64,000 nt of DNA from Sphingomonas sanguinis. GTDB lineage: Bacteria > Pseudomonadota > Alphaproteobacteria > Sphingomonadales > Sphingomonadaceae. The first letter of the stretch is position 1. Every line of letters begins with the position of its first letter. The notes under the pieces were generated by a model that saw only the letters and a program-made list of their open reading frames with translations, had not been told where the DNA came from and did not search any database. Positions 30,086 to 39,513 of the stretch are shown in pieces. Position numbers and translations under genes: made by a program. The DNA lies in assembly GCF_001476905.1 (NCBI RefSeq), contig NZ_LDTE01000001.1, forward strand, positions 62,001 to 126,000, in the 5' to 3' direction.

Positions 30086-31009
30086 ATGAACGAGTTGACA
30101 CCGTTGGCCGCGCCGGCGCGCGCGCGCAAGCCCGACTGGATTCGCGTCAAGGCTCCGACCAGCGCCGGGTTCGCCGCCACGCGCGAACTGATGCGGTCCA
30201 AGAGCCTGACGACGGTCTGCGAAGAGGCCGCTTGCCCGAATATCGGCGAATGCTGGTCGAAGAAGCACGCGACCGTCATGATCCTGGGCGACACCTGCAC
30301 CCGCGCCTGCGCCTTCTGCAACGTGAAGACCGGTATGCCGCGCAAGGTCGACGCGATGGAGCCGCAGAATGTGGCGGACGCCGCCGCGCAGATGGGGCTG
30401 AACCATATCGTCGTCACCTCGGTCGACCGCGACGATCTGCCCGATGGCGGTGCGTCGCAGTTCGTGAAGGTGATCCAGGCGCTGCGCCGGACCACGCCCA
30501 ACACCACGATCGAAATCCTGACCCCGGACTTCCGCAACAAGGCGCAGGCCGCGATCGAGTCGATCGTCGAGGCGCGGCCGGACGTCTACAACCACAATCT
30601 GGAGACGGTCCCCCGGCTCTATCCGACGATCCGTCCGGGCGCGCGCTATTACGCATCGCTCCGCCTGCTGGAGAGCGTGAAGCGGCATGATCCGTCGATC
30701 TTCACCAAGTCGGGCGTGATGCTGGGCCTGGGCGAAGAGCGGCTGGAGGTCCATCAGGTGATGGACGACATGCGCTCGGCCGATATCGATTTCCTAACCA
30801 TGGGCCAGTATCTCCAGCCGACGCCGCGCCACGCCAAGGTCGCCGAGTTCGTGACGCCCAAGGCGTTCGACGCCTATGCCGCGATCGCGCGGGCTAAGGG
30901 CTTCCTGCTGGTTGCCAGCTCGCCGCTGACCCGTTCGAGCTATCATGCGGGCGACGATTTCGAGCGGCTGCGGGCAGCTCGTGAGGCAAAGCTGGCCACC
31001 GCGCGCTGA
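30086..31009 (+). CDS. lipA: Lipoyl synthase
   Basis: Radical-SAM enzyme that inserts two sulfurs into protein-bound octanoyl chains to make lipoyl cofactors for 2-oxoacid dehydrogenases. The 307 residues carry the LipA-specific auxiliary cluster motif [12 protein letters not shown] and the radical-SAM motif CTRACAFC, followed by [13 protein letters not shown] and the C-terminal RSSYHAG serine motif that ligates the auxiliary cluster. The start at 30086 ([10 protein letters not shown]) lacks a clear ribosome site; a longer frame from 30050 is possible. The stop overlaps the ratA start as TGATG. Confidence 0.96.
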   Translation: MNELTPLAAPARARKPDWIRVKAPTSAGFAATRELMRSKSLTTVCEEAACPNIGECWSKKHATVMILGDTCTRACAFCNVKTGMPRKVDAMEPQNVADAAAQMGLNHIVVTSVDRDDLPDGGASQFVKVIQALRRTTPNTTIEILTPDFRNKAQAAIESIVEARPDVYNHNLETVPRLYPTIRPGARYYASLRLLESVKRHDPSIFTKSGVMLGLGEERLEVHQVMDDMRSADIDFLTMGQYLQPTPRHAKVAEFVTPKAFDAYAAIARAKGFLLVASSPLTRSSYHAGDDFERLRAAREAKLATAR

Positions 31010-31467
31010 TGCCCAAGCATAGCGAGACGCGGCATCTGCCCTATACGCCGGAGCAGATGTTCGATCTGGTGGCCGATGTCGCCCGCTACCCGGAGTTCCT
31101 GCCCTGGGTGTCGGCGATGCGCGTCCGCTCGGACACGCCGACCGAAACGGTGGCCGACATGATCGTCGGCTTCAAGGGGCTGCGCGAGACCTTCACCAGC
31201 CGCGTGACCAAGGCGCGGCCGGAATCGATCGACGTCGAGTATCTCGACGGGCCGCTCAAATATTTGCGCAACAACTGGCGTTTCCGGCCCGAGGAACAGG
31301 GGTGTGCAGTCGATTTCACCGTCGACTTCGCATTCAAGAACCGGGTGTTCGAGATGCTGGCGGGGCAGGTGTTCGGCACCGCCCTCCGCCGCATGATCGG
31401 CGCGTTCGAGGACCGCGCCGCCAAGCTTTACGGCAGCAACAGCTCCAGCGCCAACAGCGCCGCCTGA
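31009..31467 (+). CDS. ratA: RatA/Coq10-type START-domain protein
   Basis: A 152-residue SRPBCC (START-like) protein, [36 protein letters not shown]... with the Coq10/RatA pattern DVEYLDGPLKYLRNNWRF and a hydrophobic-cavity fold throughout. Alphaproteobacterial members are usually placed with the Coq10 ubiquinone-binding group; E. coli RatA was described as an anti-ribosomal toxin. Linkage to lipA is conserved in the class and points to respiratory metabolism rather than toxicity. The tail is Ser/Asn-rich (SNSSSANSAA). The final 40 bases overlap the convergent cinA/pncC gene. Confidence 0.87.
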   Translation: MPKHSETRHLPYTPEQMFDLVADVARYPEFLPWVSAMRVRSDTPTETVADMIVGFKGLRETFTSRVTKARPESIDVEYLDGPLKYLRNNWRFRPEEQGCAVDFTVDFAFKNRVFEMLAGQVFGTALRRMIGAFEDRAAKLYGSNSSSANSAA

Positions 31468-31928
31468 AGCCGGATCGCCCCGCGACCGATATCGCCGAAC
31501 TCGTGACGCTCGGCCTTGACCTCTTCCGGGTCGCCGCCGCGTAGCGCCTGGGCGAAGACGACGGTGCCGACCGGCTTCTTCGGGGTGCCGCCGCCAGGCC
31601 CGGCCACGCCGGTGATCGCGACCGCGACATCCGCCTCGCTCGCCGCCAATGCCCCCTGCGCCATGCCCCAGGCGGTTGCCGTCGATACCGCGCCAAAGGT
31701 TTCGATGACCTCGGCGCTGACGTTCAACATGCTGATCTTGGCTTGGTTGGAATAGGTCACGAACCCGGCCTCGACCACATCCGACGATCCCGGAATTTCG
31801 GTCAGCGCTGCCGAGACCAGTCCACCAGTGCAGCTTTCGGCCAGCGCGACGCGCCGACCCGCAGCCCGGTTGGCGACGACCACGCGCTCGGCCAGTTCGA
31901 TCAGCTCGCGGGGAAGAAGGACGTCCAT
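31428..31928 (-). CDS. pncC: CinA C-terminal family nicotinamide-nucleotide amidohydrolase
   Basis: A 166-residue stand-alone CinA C-terminal domain (PncC type), which deamidates nicotinamide mononucleotide in pyridine-nucleotide salvage. Family marks are GRRVALAESCTGGLVSAALTEIPGSSDV (active-site serine region), FVTYSNQAKISML and the loop AVAITGVAGPGGGTPKKPVGTV. The competence-linked N-terminal domain of long CinA proteins is absent. It is the last gene of the minus-strand run after ispDF and the exported hypothetical gene, 1 base downstream of the latter. Its 3' end overlaps ratA by 40 bases. Confidence 0.92.
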   Translation of the reverse strand: MDVLLPRELIELAERVVVANRAAGRRVALAESCTGGLVSAALTEIPGSSDVVEAGFVTYSNQAKISMLNVSAEVIETFGAVSTATAWGMAQGALAASEADVAVAITGVAGPGGGTPKKPVGTVVFAQALRGGDPEEVKAERHEFGDIGRGAIRLQAALLALELLLP

Positions 31929-31929
31929 A

Positions 31930-32454
31930 TCAGTTTCCGTTGGTGCACAGCGGCAGGTCTGGCACGGCCACCTGCCGTCCCCGCGCCTTTTCAGTCTTGA
32001 GATATTGCAGCGCGGTCACGACCACGCCTGCCATGTTGCGCGGGGGCAGGGGGGCAAGCTGGGTCACCAGCCGGTCGATGGTGCCGCAATCCTCCAACCC
32101 GATCCGCCCGACGATGAACGGCACGAGCAGCGAGGTCAGCAGCGGCCTGGCATAGTCCGACTGAAGCAGCGTATCGATCGCCGGATCGGACAGCTTGACG
32201 ATCGCTGCCCGTGCGGCGGGCCATGCCTGGTCGGCCGCGCCCTCATATTTCGAGATCAACGAACCGCCGCCCCGGATCAGGCTGGTCGCGGGCAGGCGTG
32301 CACCGCACACGCGGCCCGTCTCGCGCAGGATGTCCGGCATGGCGACCAGCGTCATGGCCTCCGCCTCGGGCGCGGTGATGCAGGCTCGCTGGGCCGTCGC
32401 CATTTCGGGCGCGAGCAAGGCCGCCAGCGCGGCAATCAGGCCCAGCCGCTTCAT
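31930..32454 (-). CDS. Exported protein of unknown function
   Basis: A 174-residue protein with a clear signal peptide ([22 protein letters not shown]). The mature part is mostly helical with four cysteines (RACITAPEAE, GRVCGARLP, LEDCGTIDR, LPLCTNGN) that could form two disulfides in the periplasm. I do not recognise the family. The ATG at 32454 overlaps the ispDF stop by four bases (ATGA), so it is translated after ispDF; the longer open frame upstream is a shadow of ispDF. Confidence 0.78.
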   Translation of the reverse strand: MKRLGLIAALAALLAPEMATAQRACITAPEAEAMTLVAMPDILRETGRVCGARLPATSLIRGGGSLISKYEGAADQAWPAARAAIVKLSDPAIDTLLQSDYARPLLTSLLVPFIVGRIGLEDCGTIDRLVTQLAPLPPRNMAGVVVTALQYLKTEKARGRQVAVPDLPLCTNGN

Positions 32455-33611
32455 GCCGCCGCCCCGCCGGGCAGGCGGACGGTCGCCACGGCCTGGGTCG
32501 CGATGCCTTCGCCGCGCCCTGTAAAGCCCAAGCGCTCGGTCGTCGTCGCCTTCAGGCTCACCCGGCTCTGGTCGATGTTCAGCAGTCCGGCGATCCTTTC
32601 GACCATGGCGGCGCGGTGCGGGCCGATCTTTGGCGCTTCGCAGATGATGGTCAGGTCGACGAAATCGATCCGGCCGCCCTTGTCGGCAATCAGCTTGGCG
32701 GCGTGTTGCAGGAACTGGCCCGACTCGGCACCCTTCCACTGCGGATCGCTGGGGGGGAAGTGGGTCCCGATGTCTCCGGCCGCGATCGTGCCGAGCAGCG
32801 CGTCGGTCAGCGCGTGGAGCGCGACGTCGGCGTCGCTATGCCCCGACAGACCCTGATGGTGCGGGATCAGCACGCCGCCCAACCACAATTCTTCGCCATC
32901 CTCCAGCCGATGGACGTCATAGCCCATGGCGGTCCGGGTTTCCCAGGTCAGGCGCATATCGGCTCCGGTCATGTCGTCGGGATAGGTGATCTTTTCGAGC
33001 ATGGCATCGCCCTGCACCAAAGCGACGCGCCCGCCAAGCCGTCGCACCATCTGTGCATCGTCCGTGGCTTCCGCTTCGGCGGGCCAGGCGGCATGGGCGG
33101 CGATCACGGCTTGCAGGTGAAAGCCCTGCGGCGTCTGGACGCGAACCACGCCGTCGCGGGGCACGATCTCGCCCAGTACGGCGTCTTCGCCCCTCGCCAG
33201 CGTATCGGCGACGGGCAGCACCGGCATGGCACCATCTGCCGAGGCTAACCCTGCCAGTACGCGGTCGATGACCTCGGCCGACAGGAAGGGACGGGCGGCG
33301 TCATGGATTAACACCTTGGTCAAGCCCTTCAGCGCCAGATGGCGAAGGCCGCGCGCCACCGACTCGCGACGGCTGGCCCCGCCTGCCTCGATCCAGGCAC
33401 CTGGCAGGATCGAGGCGGCATGGTCCTGATGATCCTCCGCGACGACGGTCAGGACCGTATCGATCGCCGGATGCGTCGAGAAGGCGACGTGACTCCAGGC
33501 CAGCATCGGCCGCCCGCCTAGGTCACGAAACTGTTTTGGCACGCCGCCACCCATCCGGCTGCCGCCGCCCGCCGCGACGATCAATGCGGCGATCTTTCCA
33601 TCCTGGCTCAT
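32451..33611 (-). CDS. ispDF: Bifunctional IspD/IspF (MEP isoprenoid pathway)
   Basis: Fused enzyme for two MEP-pathway steps: the cytidylyltransferase IspD (residues 1 to about 225; [26 protein letters not shown]) and the cyclodiphosphate synthase IspF (about 230-386). The IspF part has [17 protein letters not shown] with metal ligands D and H, then [19 protein letters not shown] and the ending [17 protein letters not shown]. The IspDF fusion is usual in alphaproteobacteria. The gene is divergent from dusB, another conserved arrangement, and overlaps the exported hypothetical gene downstream. Confidence 0.96.
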   Translation of the reverse strand: MSQDGKIAALIVAAGGGSRMGGGVPKQFRDLGGRPMLAWSHVAFSTHPAIDTVLTVVAEDHQDHAASILPGAWIEAGGASRRESVARGLRHLALKGLTKVLIHDAARPFLSAEVIDRVLAGLASADGAMPVLPVADTLARGEDAVLGEIVPRDGVVRVQTPQGFHLQAVIAAHAAWPAEAEATDDAQMVRRLGGRVALVQGDAMLEKITYPDDMTGADMRLTWETRTAMGYDVHRLEDGEELWLGGVLIPHHQGLSGHSDADVALHALTDALLGTIAAGDIGTHFPPSDPQWKGAESGQFLQHAAKLIADKGGRIDFVDLTIICEAPKIGPHRAAMVERIAGLLNIDQSRVSLKATTTERLGFTGRGEGIATQAVATVRLPGGAAA

Positions 33612-33701
33612 GGCGTTCCGCCTAGCGGCTTTTCGGCGAGGCTGCCAATCTTGCCTTTGTGGGGGCCTTGCGATAAGGCGAATGCTTATTTTTCAGGCAG
33701 T

Positions 33702-34706
33702 ATGATGCGTAATCTCGCTCCCATCCAGGTCGGTCCGGTGACGATCGACAGCCCCGTTGTGCTGGCACCGATGACCGGTGTCACCGACATGCCCTTCCGC
33801 ACGCTCGTCCGCCGCTATGGCTCGGGCCTGAACGTCACCGAGATGATCGCCAGCCAGGCCGCGATCCGCGAGACGCGCCAGTCGATCCAGAAGGCCGCCT
33901 GGCACCCGCTGGAGGAGCCGGTGTCGATGCAGCTGGTCGGCTGCACCCCCTATGAAATGGGAGAGGCGGCCAAGCTGAACGCCGATCGTGGGGCCGCGAT
34001 CATCGACATCAACATGGGCTGCCCGGTGCGCAAGGTCGTCAACGGTGATGCAGGCTCGGCCCTGATGCGCGACTTGAAGCTGGCCTCGGCGATCATCGAG
34101 GCGACGGTGAAGGCGGTCGACGTGCCCGTGACACTGAAGATGCGGATGGGCTGGTGCCATGACAGCCTGAACGCGCCCGAGCTGTCGCGCATCGCCGAGG
34201 ATATCGGGGTCAAGATGATCACCGTCCATGGCCGTACCCGCAACCAGATGTACAAGGGCAGCGCGGACTGGGCGTTCATCCGCAACGTCAAGGATGCGGT
34301 GTCAATTCCGGTGATCGCCAATGGCGATATCTGCTCGATCGACGATGCCGATGCAGCGCTCGACCAGTCGGGCGCCGACGGCGTCATGATCGGGCGGGGC
34401 GCCTATGGCCGTCCCTGGCTGCTCGGGCAGGTGATGCACTGGTTCGCCACCGGCGAACGGCGTGCGGACCCGGCTCTCGACGAGCAATATCGCGCCGTGA
34501 CCGAACATTATGACGCGATGCTGGAGCATTACGGCACCGAGACCGGCGTCAACATGGCCCGCAAGCATATCGGCTGGTACACGCGCGGCCTGCACGGTTC
34601 TGCCGAATTTCGCAACACGGTAAACCACGAAGCTAGCGCCGAGCGGGTCAAGGCGATGCTGTACGATTTCTACATGCCGCAGATCGAGCTTGCAGCGGCT
34701 GCCTGA
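33702..34706 (+). CDS. dusB: tRNA-dihydrouridine synthase DusB (NifR3-like)
   Basis: FMN-dependent reduction of uridines in tRNA. The 334 residues show the TIM-barrel Dus signature [19 protein letters not shown], the active-site cysteine in [32 protein letters not shown] and the FMN-binding [13 protein letters not shown] and [14 protein letters not shown]. Two adjacent ATGs (33702 and 33705) are possible starts; AGG at 33696 suits either. First gene of the nifR3-ntrB-ntrC order that is widespread in alphaproteobacteria. The ntrB frame begins inside its last six codons. Confidence 0.95.
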   Translation: MMRNLAPIQVGPVTIDSPVVLAPMTGVTDMPFRTLVRRYGSGLNVTEMIASQAAIRETRQSIQKAAWHPLEEPVSMQLVGCTPYEMGEAAKLNADRGAAIIDINMGCPVRKVVNGDAGSALMRDLKLASAIIEATVKAVDVPVTLKMRMGWCHDSLNAPELSRIAEDIGVKMITVHGRTRNQMYKGSADWAFIRNVKDAVSIPVIANGDICSIDDADAALDQSGADGVMIGRGAYGRPWLLGQVMHWFATGERRADPALDEQYRAVTEHYDAMLEHYGTETGVNMARKHIGWYTRGLHGSAEFRNTVNHEASAERVKAMLYDFYMPQIELAAAA

Positions 34707-35757
34707 TCCGGCAGGGCGCGGTCGCCCTGGGTTCGGGGCGATGTTCGCCGCCTTGCCCGTCGCAATTGTGGTGGTCGACCCCGACAATCGCATCGCCCAT
34801 GCCAATGCGCTGGCCGAACAGCTGCTGAACCTGTCCGAGCGGCTGATGGTCGGACAGCCGCTCGCCGCGATCCTTCCGCCACCCGACGCGCCGCGCAGCC
34901 GGGACGGCCATGGCTTCGCGGTGTACGATACCGTCATCGCTACACCGCACGGACCCAAGATCCGGGTCGACTTCGTCGAGGCGCAGATCCCGGACTATCC
35001 CGGCTGGCATGCGATCACATTGCACAGCGCGGGGCCGTCTCGACGGCTCGGCCATGCATCCGAGCGCAGCGCGGGCGCGCGGGCGGCAGTGGGAGCAGCC
35101 GCCATGCTGGCGCATGAGATCAAGAACCCGCTGTCGGGCATTCGCGGCGCGGCGCAATTGCTCAATGGCGGCGAATTGACGACGCTGATTACGACCGAGG
35201 TCGACCGCATCGCCGCGCTGATCGACCGGATGCAGGATTTTAGCGATACCAGGCCCTTGCCGCTGGCATCGGAGAATATCTATCCGCTGCTCGCCCATGC
35301 GCGGGGGGTCGCGCTGGCGGGTTTTGCGCGCGGGGTTCCGGTCGAGGAACGGTTCGATCCCTCGCTGCCGCCCGCCCGGATCAACCGTGATGCGCTACTT
35401 CAGATCGTCATCAACCTGCTGAAAAACGCCCGCGAGGCCGTGCGGGAGGTGCGTAATCCGCGCATCGTCATCACTACCGCCTATCGCCACGGCATGTCGG
35501 TCAGCACCGGCGAAGGCCGACCCCGCCTGCCACTGCCCATCGAAATCTGCGTCATCGACAATGGGCCGGGTGCGCCGGCCGATATCGCCGACCATCTGTT
35601 CGACCCCTTTGTTTCGGGGCGCCGCGAAGGGCAGGGGCTGGGCCTCGCGCTCGTCGACAAGCTGGTCCGCGACATGAGCGGTATCATCCAATATGCGAGA
35701 GAGGGTTCGCCCGAAATGACCGTATTCCGTCTGCTGCTGCCCAGGGCCCAGGCATGA
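34690..35757 (+). CDS. ntrB: Nitrogen-regulation sensor kinase NtrB (GlnL)
   Basis: Cytosolic kinase/phosphatase that controls NtrC in response to PII proteins. The 355 residues have a PAS domain (about 18-75; [25 protein letters not shown]), an H-box [22 protein letters not shown] (about residue 139), and the ATPase domain with N box [16 protein letters not shown]1 [10 protein letters not shown] and G2 [13 protein letters not shown]. No membrane segment is seen, as expected. The annotated start is TTG at 34690, overlapping dusB by 17 bases; an ATG at 34741 (just before the PAS domain) is an alternative. The stop overlaps the ntrC ATG. Confidence 0.93.
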   Translation: MQRLPDPAGRGRPGFGAMFAALPVAIVVVDPDNRIAHANALAEQLLNLSERLMVGQPLAAILPPPDAPRSRDGHGFAVYDTVIATPHGPKIRVDFVEAQIPDYPGWHAITLHSAGPSRRLGHASERSAGARAAVGAAAMLAHEIKNPLSGIRGAAQLLNGGELTTLITTEVDRIAALIDRMQDFSDTRPLPLASENIYPLLAHARGVALAGFARGVPVEERFDPSLPPARINRDALLQIVINLLKNAREAVREVRNPRIVITTAYRHGMSVSTGEGRPRLPLPIEICVIDNGPGAPADIADHLFDPFVSGRREGQGLGLALVDKLVRDMSGIIQYAREGSPEMTVFRLLLPRAQA

Positions 35758-37196
35758 GCCACGTCCTGGTGGTGGATGACGACGCCGCGATCCGTACCGT
35801 CGTCGGGCAGGCGTTGCGCCGGGCTGGGCATGAGGTGACGGCGGTCGAGACGCTGGCGCGACTGGACCGCGTGCTGGCGGGCGGCGCGCCGGACGTGCTG
35901 GTGACCGATGTCATCCTGCCCGATGGCGACGGCATCGATCACATCCGGGGCGTGGCGGAGCGTTTCCCTGCGCTGCCCATCATCATCCTGTCGGCGCAAA
36001 ACACGCTGACCACCGCCGTCCGGGCGGCGGAGGTCGGGGCCTATGAATATCTGCCCAAGCCCTTCGATCTCGACGCATTGACCCAGGCGGTGGCGGGCGC
36101 GCTGGCGCGGGGCGGTGTGCTGGTCGAGGACGGCCTGGGCGAGGATGACCGCGCCCTGCCGCTGATCGGCCGGTCGCAGGCGATGCAGGGCGTGTACCGG
36201 GTCATCGCGCGCGTGGTGTCGACCGACCTCACCGTGCTGGTCTCGGGCGAATCCGGCACCGGCAAGGAACTGGTCGCCCGTGCCATCCACGACCTGGGCC
36301 CCCGCCGCGCCGCGCCCTTCGTGGCGATCAACATGGCCGCCATCCCGCGTGAGCTGATCGAGGCCGAGCTGTTCGGGCATGAGCGCGGAGCCTTTACCGG
36401 CGCGGCGCAGCGCAATGCGGGACGCTTCGAGCAGGCGGCGGGCGGCACGCTCTTCCTGGACGAGATCGGCGATATGCCGATGGAGGCGCAGACGCGATTG
36501 CTGCGTGTCCTGCAATCCGGCGAGTTCACGACGGTGGGCGGCGCGCGGACGATCCGCACCGATGTCCGCATCGTCGCCGCGACCAATCGCGACCTCAGCC
36601 AACAGGTTGCCTCGGGCCAGTTTCGCGAAGACCTATTCTACCGCCTGAACGTCGTGCCGATCGCCTTGCCCGCGCTGCGCGAACGGCGGCAGGACATTCC
36701 ATTGCTCGCTCGCCATTTCCTGGAAAATGCCGCGCTTCAGGGGCTTCCCCGGCGTCGGATCGACGCCCATGCGCTTGATGTGCTCGTCGCGCACGACTGG
36801 CCCGGCAATGTCCGCGAGCTGGAGAATATGATGCGGCGCCTGGCCGTGTTGGCGCGCGATGAAGTGATCGACGCCGATGCGGTACGCATCATGCTGGGAG
36901 AGGCGCGCTCGTTCCTTGTCCAGCAGAGCGATGGCGGCGCCGGGGGTGATCTGAGTGCGGCCGTCCATGCCTATCTGACCCGGCTGGCGACGACACAGCC
37001 ACACGCGCTGGACGATGGGACGCTCTATGATCGGATCATCGGCGAGGTCGAGCGGCCCCTGATCGAGGCGATGCTGGCACGGCATGGCGGCAATCAGCTG
37101 CGCACCGCGCGCGCCATGGGCATCAATCGCAATACGCTGCGCAAGCGGCTCGACAGCTTGAACATCCCGGTCAGCGGCGACGACGATGCGGGATAA
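35754..37196 (+). CDS. ntrC: Nitrogen-regulation response regulator NtrC
   Basis: Sigma-54-dependent activator of nitrogen-assimilation genes. The 480 residues contain a receiver (acidic D8-D10, phospho-acceptor D52) and an AAA+ domain with Walker A GESGTGKE, the sigma-54 contact loop GAFTGA at residues 212-217, and Walker [13 protein letters not shown]. The C-terminal Fis-type helix-turn-helix is NQLRTARAMGINRNTLRKRL. The ATG overlaps the ntrB stop (ATGA), giving coupled translation. The intact GAFTGA makes this the likely sigma-54 activator of the two NtrC-type proteins here. Confidence 0.95.
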   Translation: MSHVLVVDDDAAIRTVVGQALRRAGHEVTAVETLARLDRVLAGGAPDVLVTDVILPDGDGIDHIRGVAERFPALPIIILSAQNTLTTAVRAAEVGAYEYLPKPFDLDALTQAVAGALARGGVLVEDGLGEDDRALPLIGRSQAMQGVYRVIARVVSTDLTVLVSGESGTGKELVARAIHDLGPRRAAPFVAINMAAIPRELIEAELFGHERGAFTGAAQRNAGRFEQAAGGTLFLDEIGDMPMEAQTRLLRVLQSGEFTTVGGARTIRTDVRIVAATNRDLSQQVASGQFREDLFYRLNVVPIALPALRERRQDIPLLARHFLENAALQGLPRRRIDAHALDVLVAHDWPGNVRELENMMRRLAVLARDEVIDADAVRIMLGEARSFLVQQSDGGAGGDLSAAVHAYLTRLATTQPHALDDGTLYDRIIGEVERPLIEAMLARHGGNQLRTARAMGINRNTLRKRLDSLNIPVSGDDDAG

Positions 37197-37225
37197 GGGC
37201 TGACATTATTTTCACGAATTGTGTC

Positions 37226-37253
37226 TTGCAGGACACGCTTCACGTTGTACGAT
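37226..37253 (+). promoter_or_regulatory. Candidate ntrY promoter giving a near-leaderless mRNA
   Basis: In the 64-base gap between ntrC and ntrY lie TTGCAG (37226-37231), a 16-base spacer and TACGAT (37248-37253). The expected start point falls at or one base before the ntrY ATG (37261), and no Shine-Dalgarno sequence is visible. A small inverted repeat TGTC-ttgcag-GACA overlaps the -35 box. It would allow ntrYX expression independent of ntrBC. Inference only. Confidence 0.33.
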
Positions 37254-37260
37254 TGCAACG

Positions 37261-39507
37261 ATGTTGGCGTTCCTGAAGCCTGCTGGACCTGCCGAACCAC
37301 CGCGATCCCGTTTCGCGGTGACCCCGGCGATGGAGATCGCGGTCATCATCGGCGCCGTGGCCGTCGCGATGGGTACCTATGTCTTCATCGACAGTCGCCA
37401 TGATACACAAGGACTGATCGCGCCTCCGGTCATGGCGGCCTTGCTGGCGCTGAACTTGGTGCCGGGCGTTCTGCTTCTGATGTTGCTAGGGCGGCGTGTT
37501 GCGATGCGCCGTGCGGATGAGTCTCCGGTCGGCGGGGGTGGACGGCTGCATGTCCGGCTGGTCGCGATCTTCTCGCTGACCGCCAGTATTCCCATCCTAT
37601 TGACCGTCGTCACGGCCTCGGTGCTGTTCCAATCCTCGGCGGAGTTCTGGATTTCCGACCGTGCGCGCAAGGCGTTCGGCGACGCGATGGATATCGCCCG
37701 CCAGTCGCAGCAGCAGATCATCGAGCGCTGGGTCAAGGGCGCGGGCGCGATGTCGGGCGACCTCGGTCGCAACCTTCCGGTCCTCAAGGAAAATCGCGAG
37801 GAATTTCACCAATATCTCGGATCGCAGATGCTGGTGCGTGAATTGGAAGAGGCGGTACTCTTCTCCTATGACCCGAAGCAGGGTTTCAAATTCTACGACT
37901 ATGTCTTTCCGCCGTCGGACTCGAAGTTCCGCGAACTGGTGACCCCGGACATGGTGCAGCAGGCCCAGCGCGCCAACCGACCGGAAGTCGGCATCAACGA
38001 GCGCCGCGTCTGGGTGGTCACTCCCCTCCCCAATAGCAAGGGGATCATGTTGTATGTCGGCACCGGCGTGAATGCCGACTTCCTCAGCAAGCAGCATTTT
38101 GCGGCCGAGGACGTGTTCGACGATTATCGCGCGCTTCAAGGTCGCGCCCGATCGCTCCAACTCAAGTTCAACCTCGTCCTGTTCGCGATCGCCCTGCTGA
38201 TCGTCGGCATTGCCGTCTGGATCGCGCTGGCCGTCGCCGACCGGCTTGTCCGGCCGGTTGGCGAACTGGTCGAAGCGGCACGGCGGATCGCGGGCGGCGA
38301 TCTGACGGCGCGAGTGCCCGATCCGCGCACCCGGGACGAAGTTGGCACGCTGGCCAACGCCTTTAACCAGATGACCGGCCAGCTCGAGCGCCAGAACACG
38401 CAGCTGGTCACCGCCAATGCGCAGCTCGACAACCGCCGTGCCCTGATCGAGGCGGTGATGGCGGGCGTATCGGCGGGCGTCATGGCGGTGGGGCGCGATC
38501 GGTGTATTCGTATCGCGAACAACTCGGCCGACCTGCTGCTGGGAGCGGATCACGATGGCCTGGTGGGCCGCAAGCTGGCCGAGGTCGCGCCCGAGCTCGA
38601 CGATTTGCTGGACCAGGGGCGCCGCGAAGCGACCGTGCAGGTCGCGTTGCATGGTGACATGCGGACGCTGGCGGTGCGGATCGCGCAGACCGGCGATGGC
38701 CCCATCCTGACCTTCGACGACATTACCCAGCAATTGCTCGACCAGCGGCGCGCGGCTTGGTCCGACGTTGCCCGGCGCATCGCGCATGAGATCAAGAACC
38801 CGCTGACGCCCATCCAGCTGGCGGCCGAGCGTCTCCAGCGGCGCTATGGCAAGATCATCGGGCCGGAGGACGAAACGTTCGGACGCCTGACCGAAACCAT
38901 CGTCCGCCAGGTCGGCGACCTGCGCCGCATGGTCGACGAATTCTCGTCCTTCGCGCGTATGCCCAAGCCCGTGTTCCGCGAAGAAGCGATCGCCGATATC
39001 TGCGCGCAGGCCATGTTCCTGCATGAAGTTGCGCACCCGGACGTGACCTTCCAGCTGGACCAGGAAGAGTCCGCGCCGACCTTGGTCTGCGACCGGCGGC
39101 AGATGAGCCAGGCGCTGACCAACATCGTCAAGAATGCCGTCGAAGCCATTGAATCCCGGCCCGAAGGCATGAAGGGCGGCAAGGTCGTGATGACCGTCGG
39201 CCAGCAGGCGACGATGGTGACCATCACGGTTTCCGACAACGGCATCGGCCTGCCGCCCGAGCGCGATAGGATCATCGAGCCTTATATGACGACCCGCGCG
39301 CGGGGCACTGGCCTGGGCCTCGCCATCGTCAACAAGATCATTGAGGAACATGCCGGCACGATCGGCTTTTCCGACAATCCCACCGGTGGCACCATCGTGT
39401 CGATGATGTTCGATGCCGGTGCTCTCGCGGCGCTGGATCAGGGCGGCGCCGAACCCGAACTGGCTGGGGAGGGCCAGCTCACTGCTTTGACTCGTACCCG
39501 GACGTAA
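37261..39507 (+). CDS. ntrY: Nitrogen/redox-responsive sensor kinase NtrY
   Basis: Membrane histidine kinase paired with NtrX, known in other alphaproteobacteria to respond to nitrogen and redox state. The 748 residues have several N-terminal membrane helices (about 23-120), a periplasmic sensor region, and a further helix (LVLFAIALLIVGIAVWIAL). A HAMP (RLVRPVGELVEAARRIAGGDL), a PAS region (about 395-490), the H-box [24 protein letters not shown], and the ATPase boxes SQALTNIVKNAVEAI, SDNGIGLP and ARGTGLGLAIV follow. The ATG at 37261 starts at the first codon of the conserved MLAFLKP segment. Confidence 0.94.
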   Translation: MLAFLKPAGPAEPPRSRFAVTPAMEIAVIIGAVAVAMGTYVFIDSRHDTQGLIAPPVMAALLALNLVPGVLLLMLLGRRVAMRRADESPVGGGGRLHVRLVAIFSLTASIPILLTVVTASVLFQSSAEFWISDRARKAFGDAMDIARQSQQQIIERWVKGAGAMSGDLGRNLPVLKENREEFHQYLGSQMLVRELEEAVLFSYDPKQGFKFYDYVFPPSDSKFRELVTPDMVQQAQRANRPEVGINERRVWVVTPLPNSKGIMLYVGTGVNADFLSKQHFAAEDVFDDYRALQGRARSLQLKFNLVLFAIALLIVGIAVWIALAVADRLVRPVGELVEAARRIAGGDLTARVPDPRTRDEVGTLANAFNQMTGQLERQNTQLVTANAQLDNRRALIEAVMAGVSAGVMAVGRDRCIRIANNSADLLLGADHDGLVGRKLAEVAPELDDLLDQGRREATVQVALHGDMRTLAVRIAQTGDGPILTFDDITQQLLDQRRAAWSDVARRIAHEIKNPLTPIQLAAERLQRRYGKIIGPEDETFGRLTETIVRQVGDLRRMVDEFSSFARMPKPVFREEAIADICAQAMFLHEVAHPDVTFQLDQEESAPTLVCDRRQMSQALTNIVKNAVEAIESRPEGMKGGKVVMTVGQQATMVTITVSDNGIGLPPERDRIIEPYMTTRARGTGLGLAIVNKIIEEHAGTIGFSDNPTGGTIVSMMFDAGALAALDQGGAEPELAGEGQLTALTRTRT

Positions 39508-39513
39508 AAGATC

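Noticed and set aside
33667-33695. GCCTT-gcgat-AAGGC hairpin followed by TTATTTTT ahead of dusB, as a terminator or attenuator
   Set aside because: The stem is only five pairs and the T run is separated from it by several bases; it more likely reflects the dusB promoter region.
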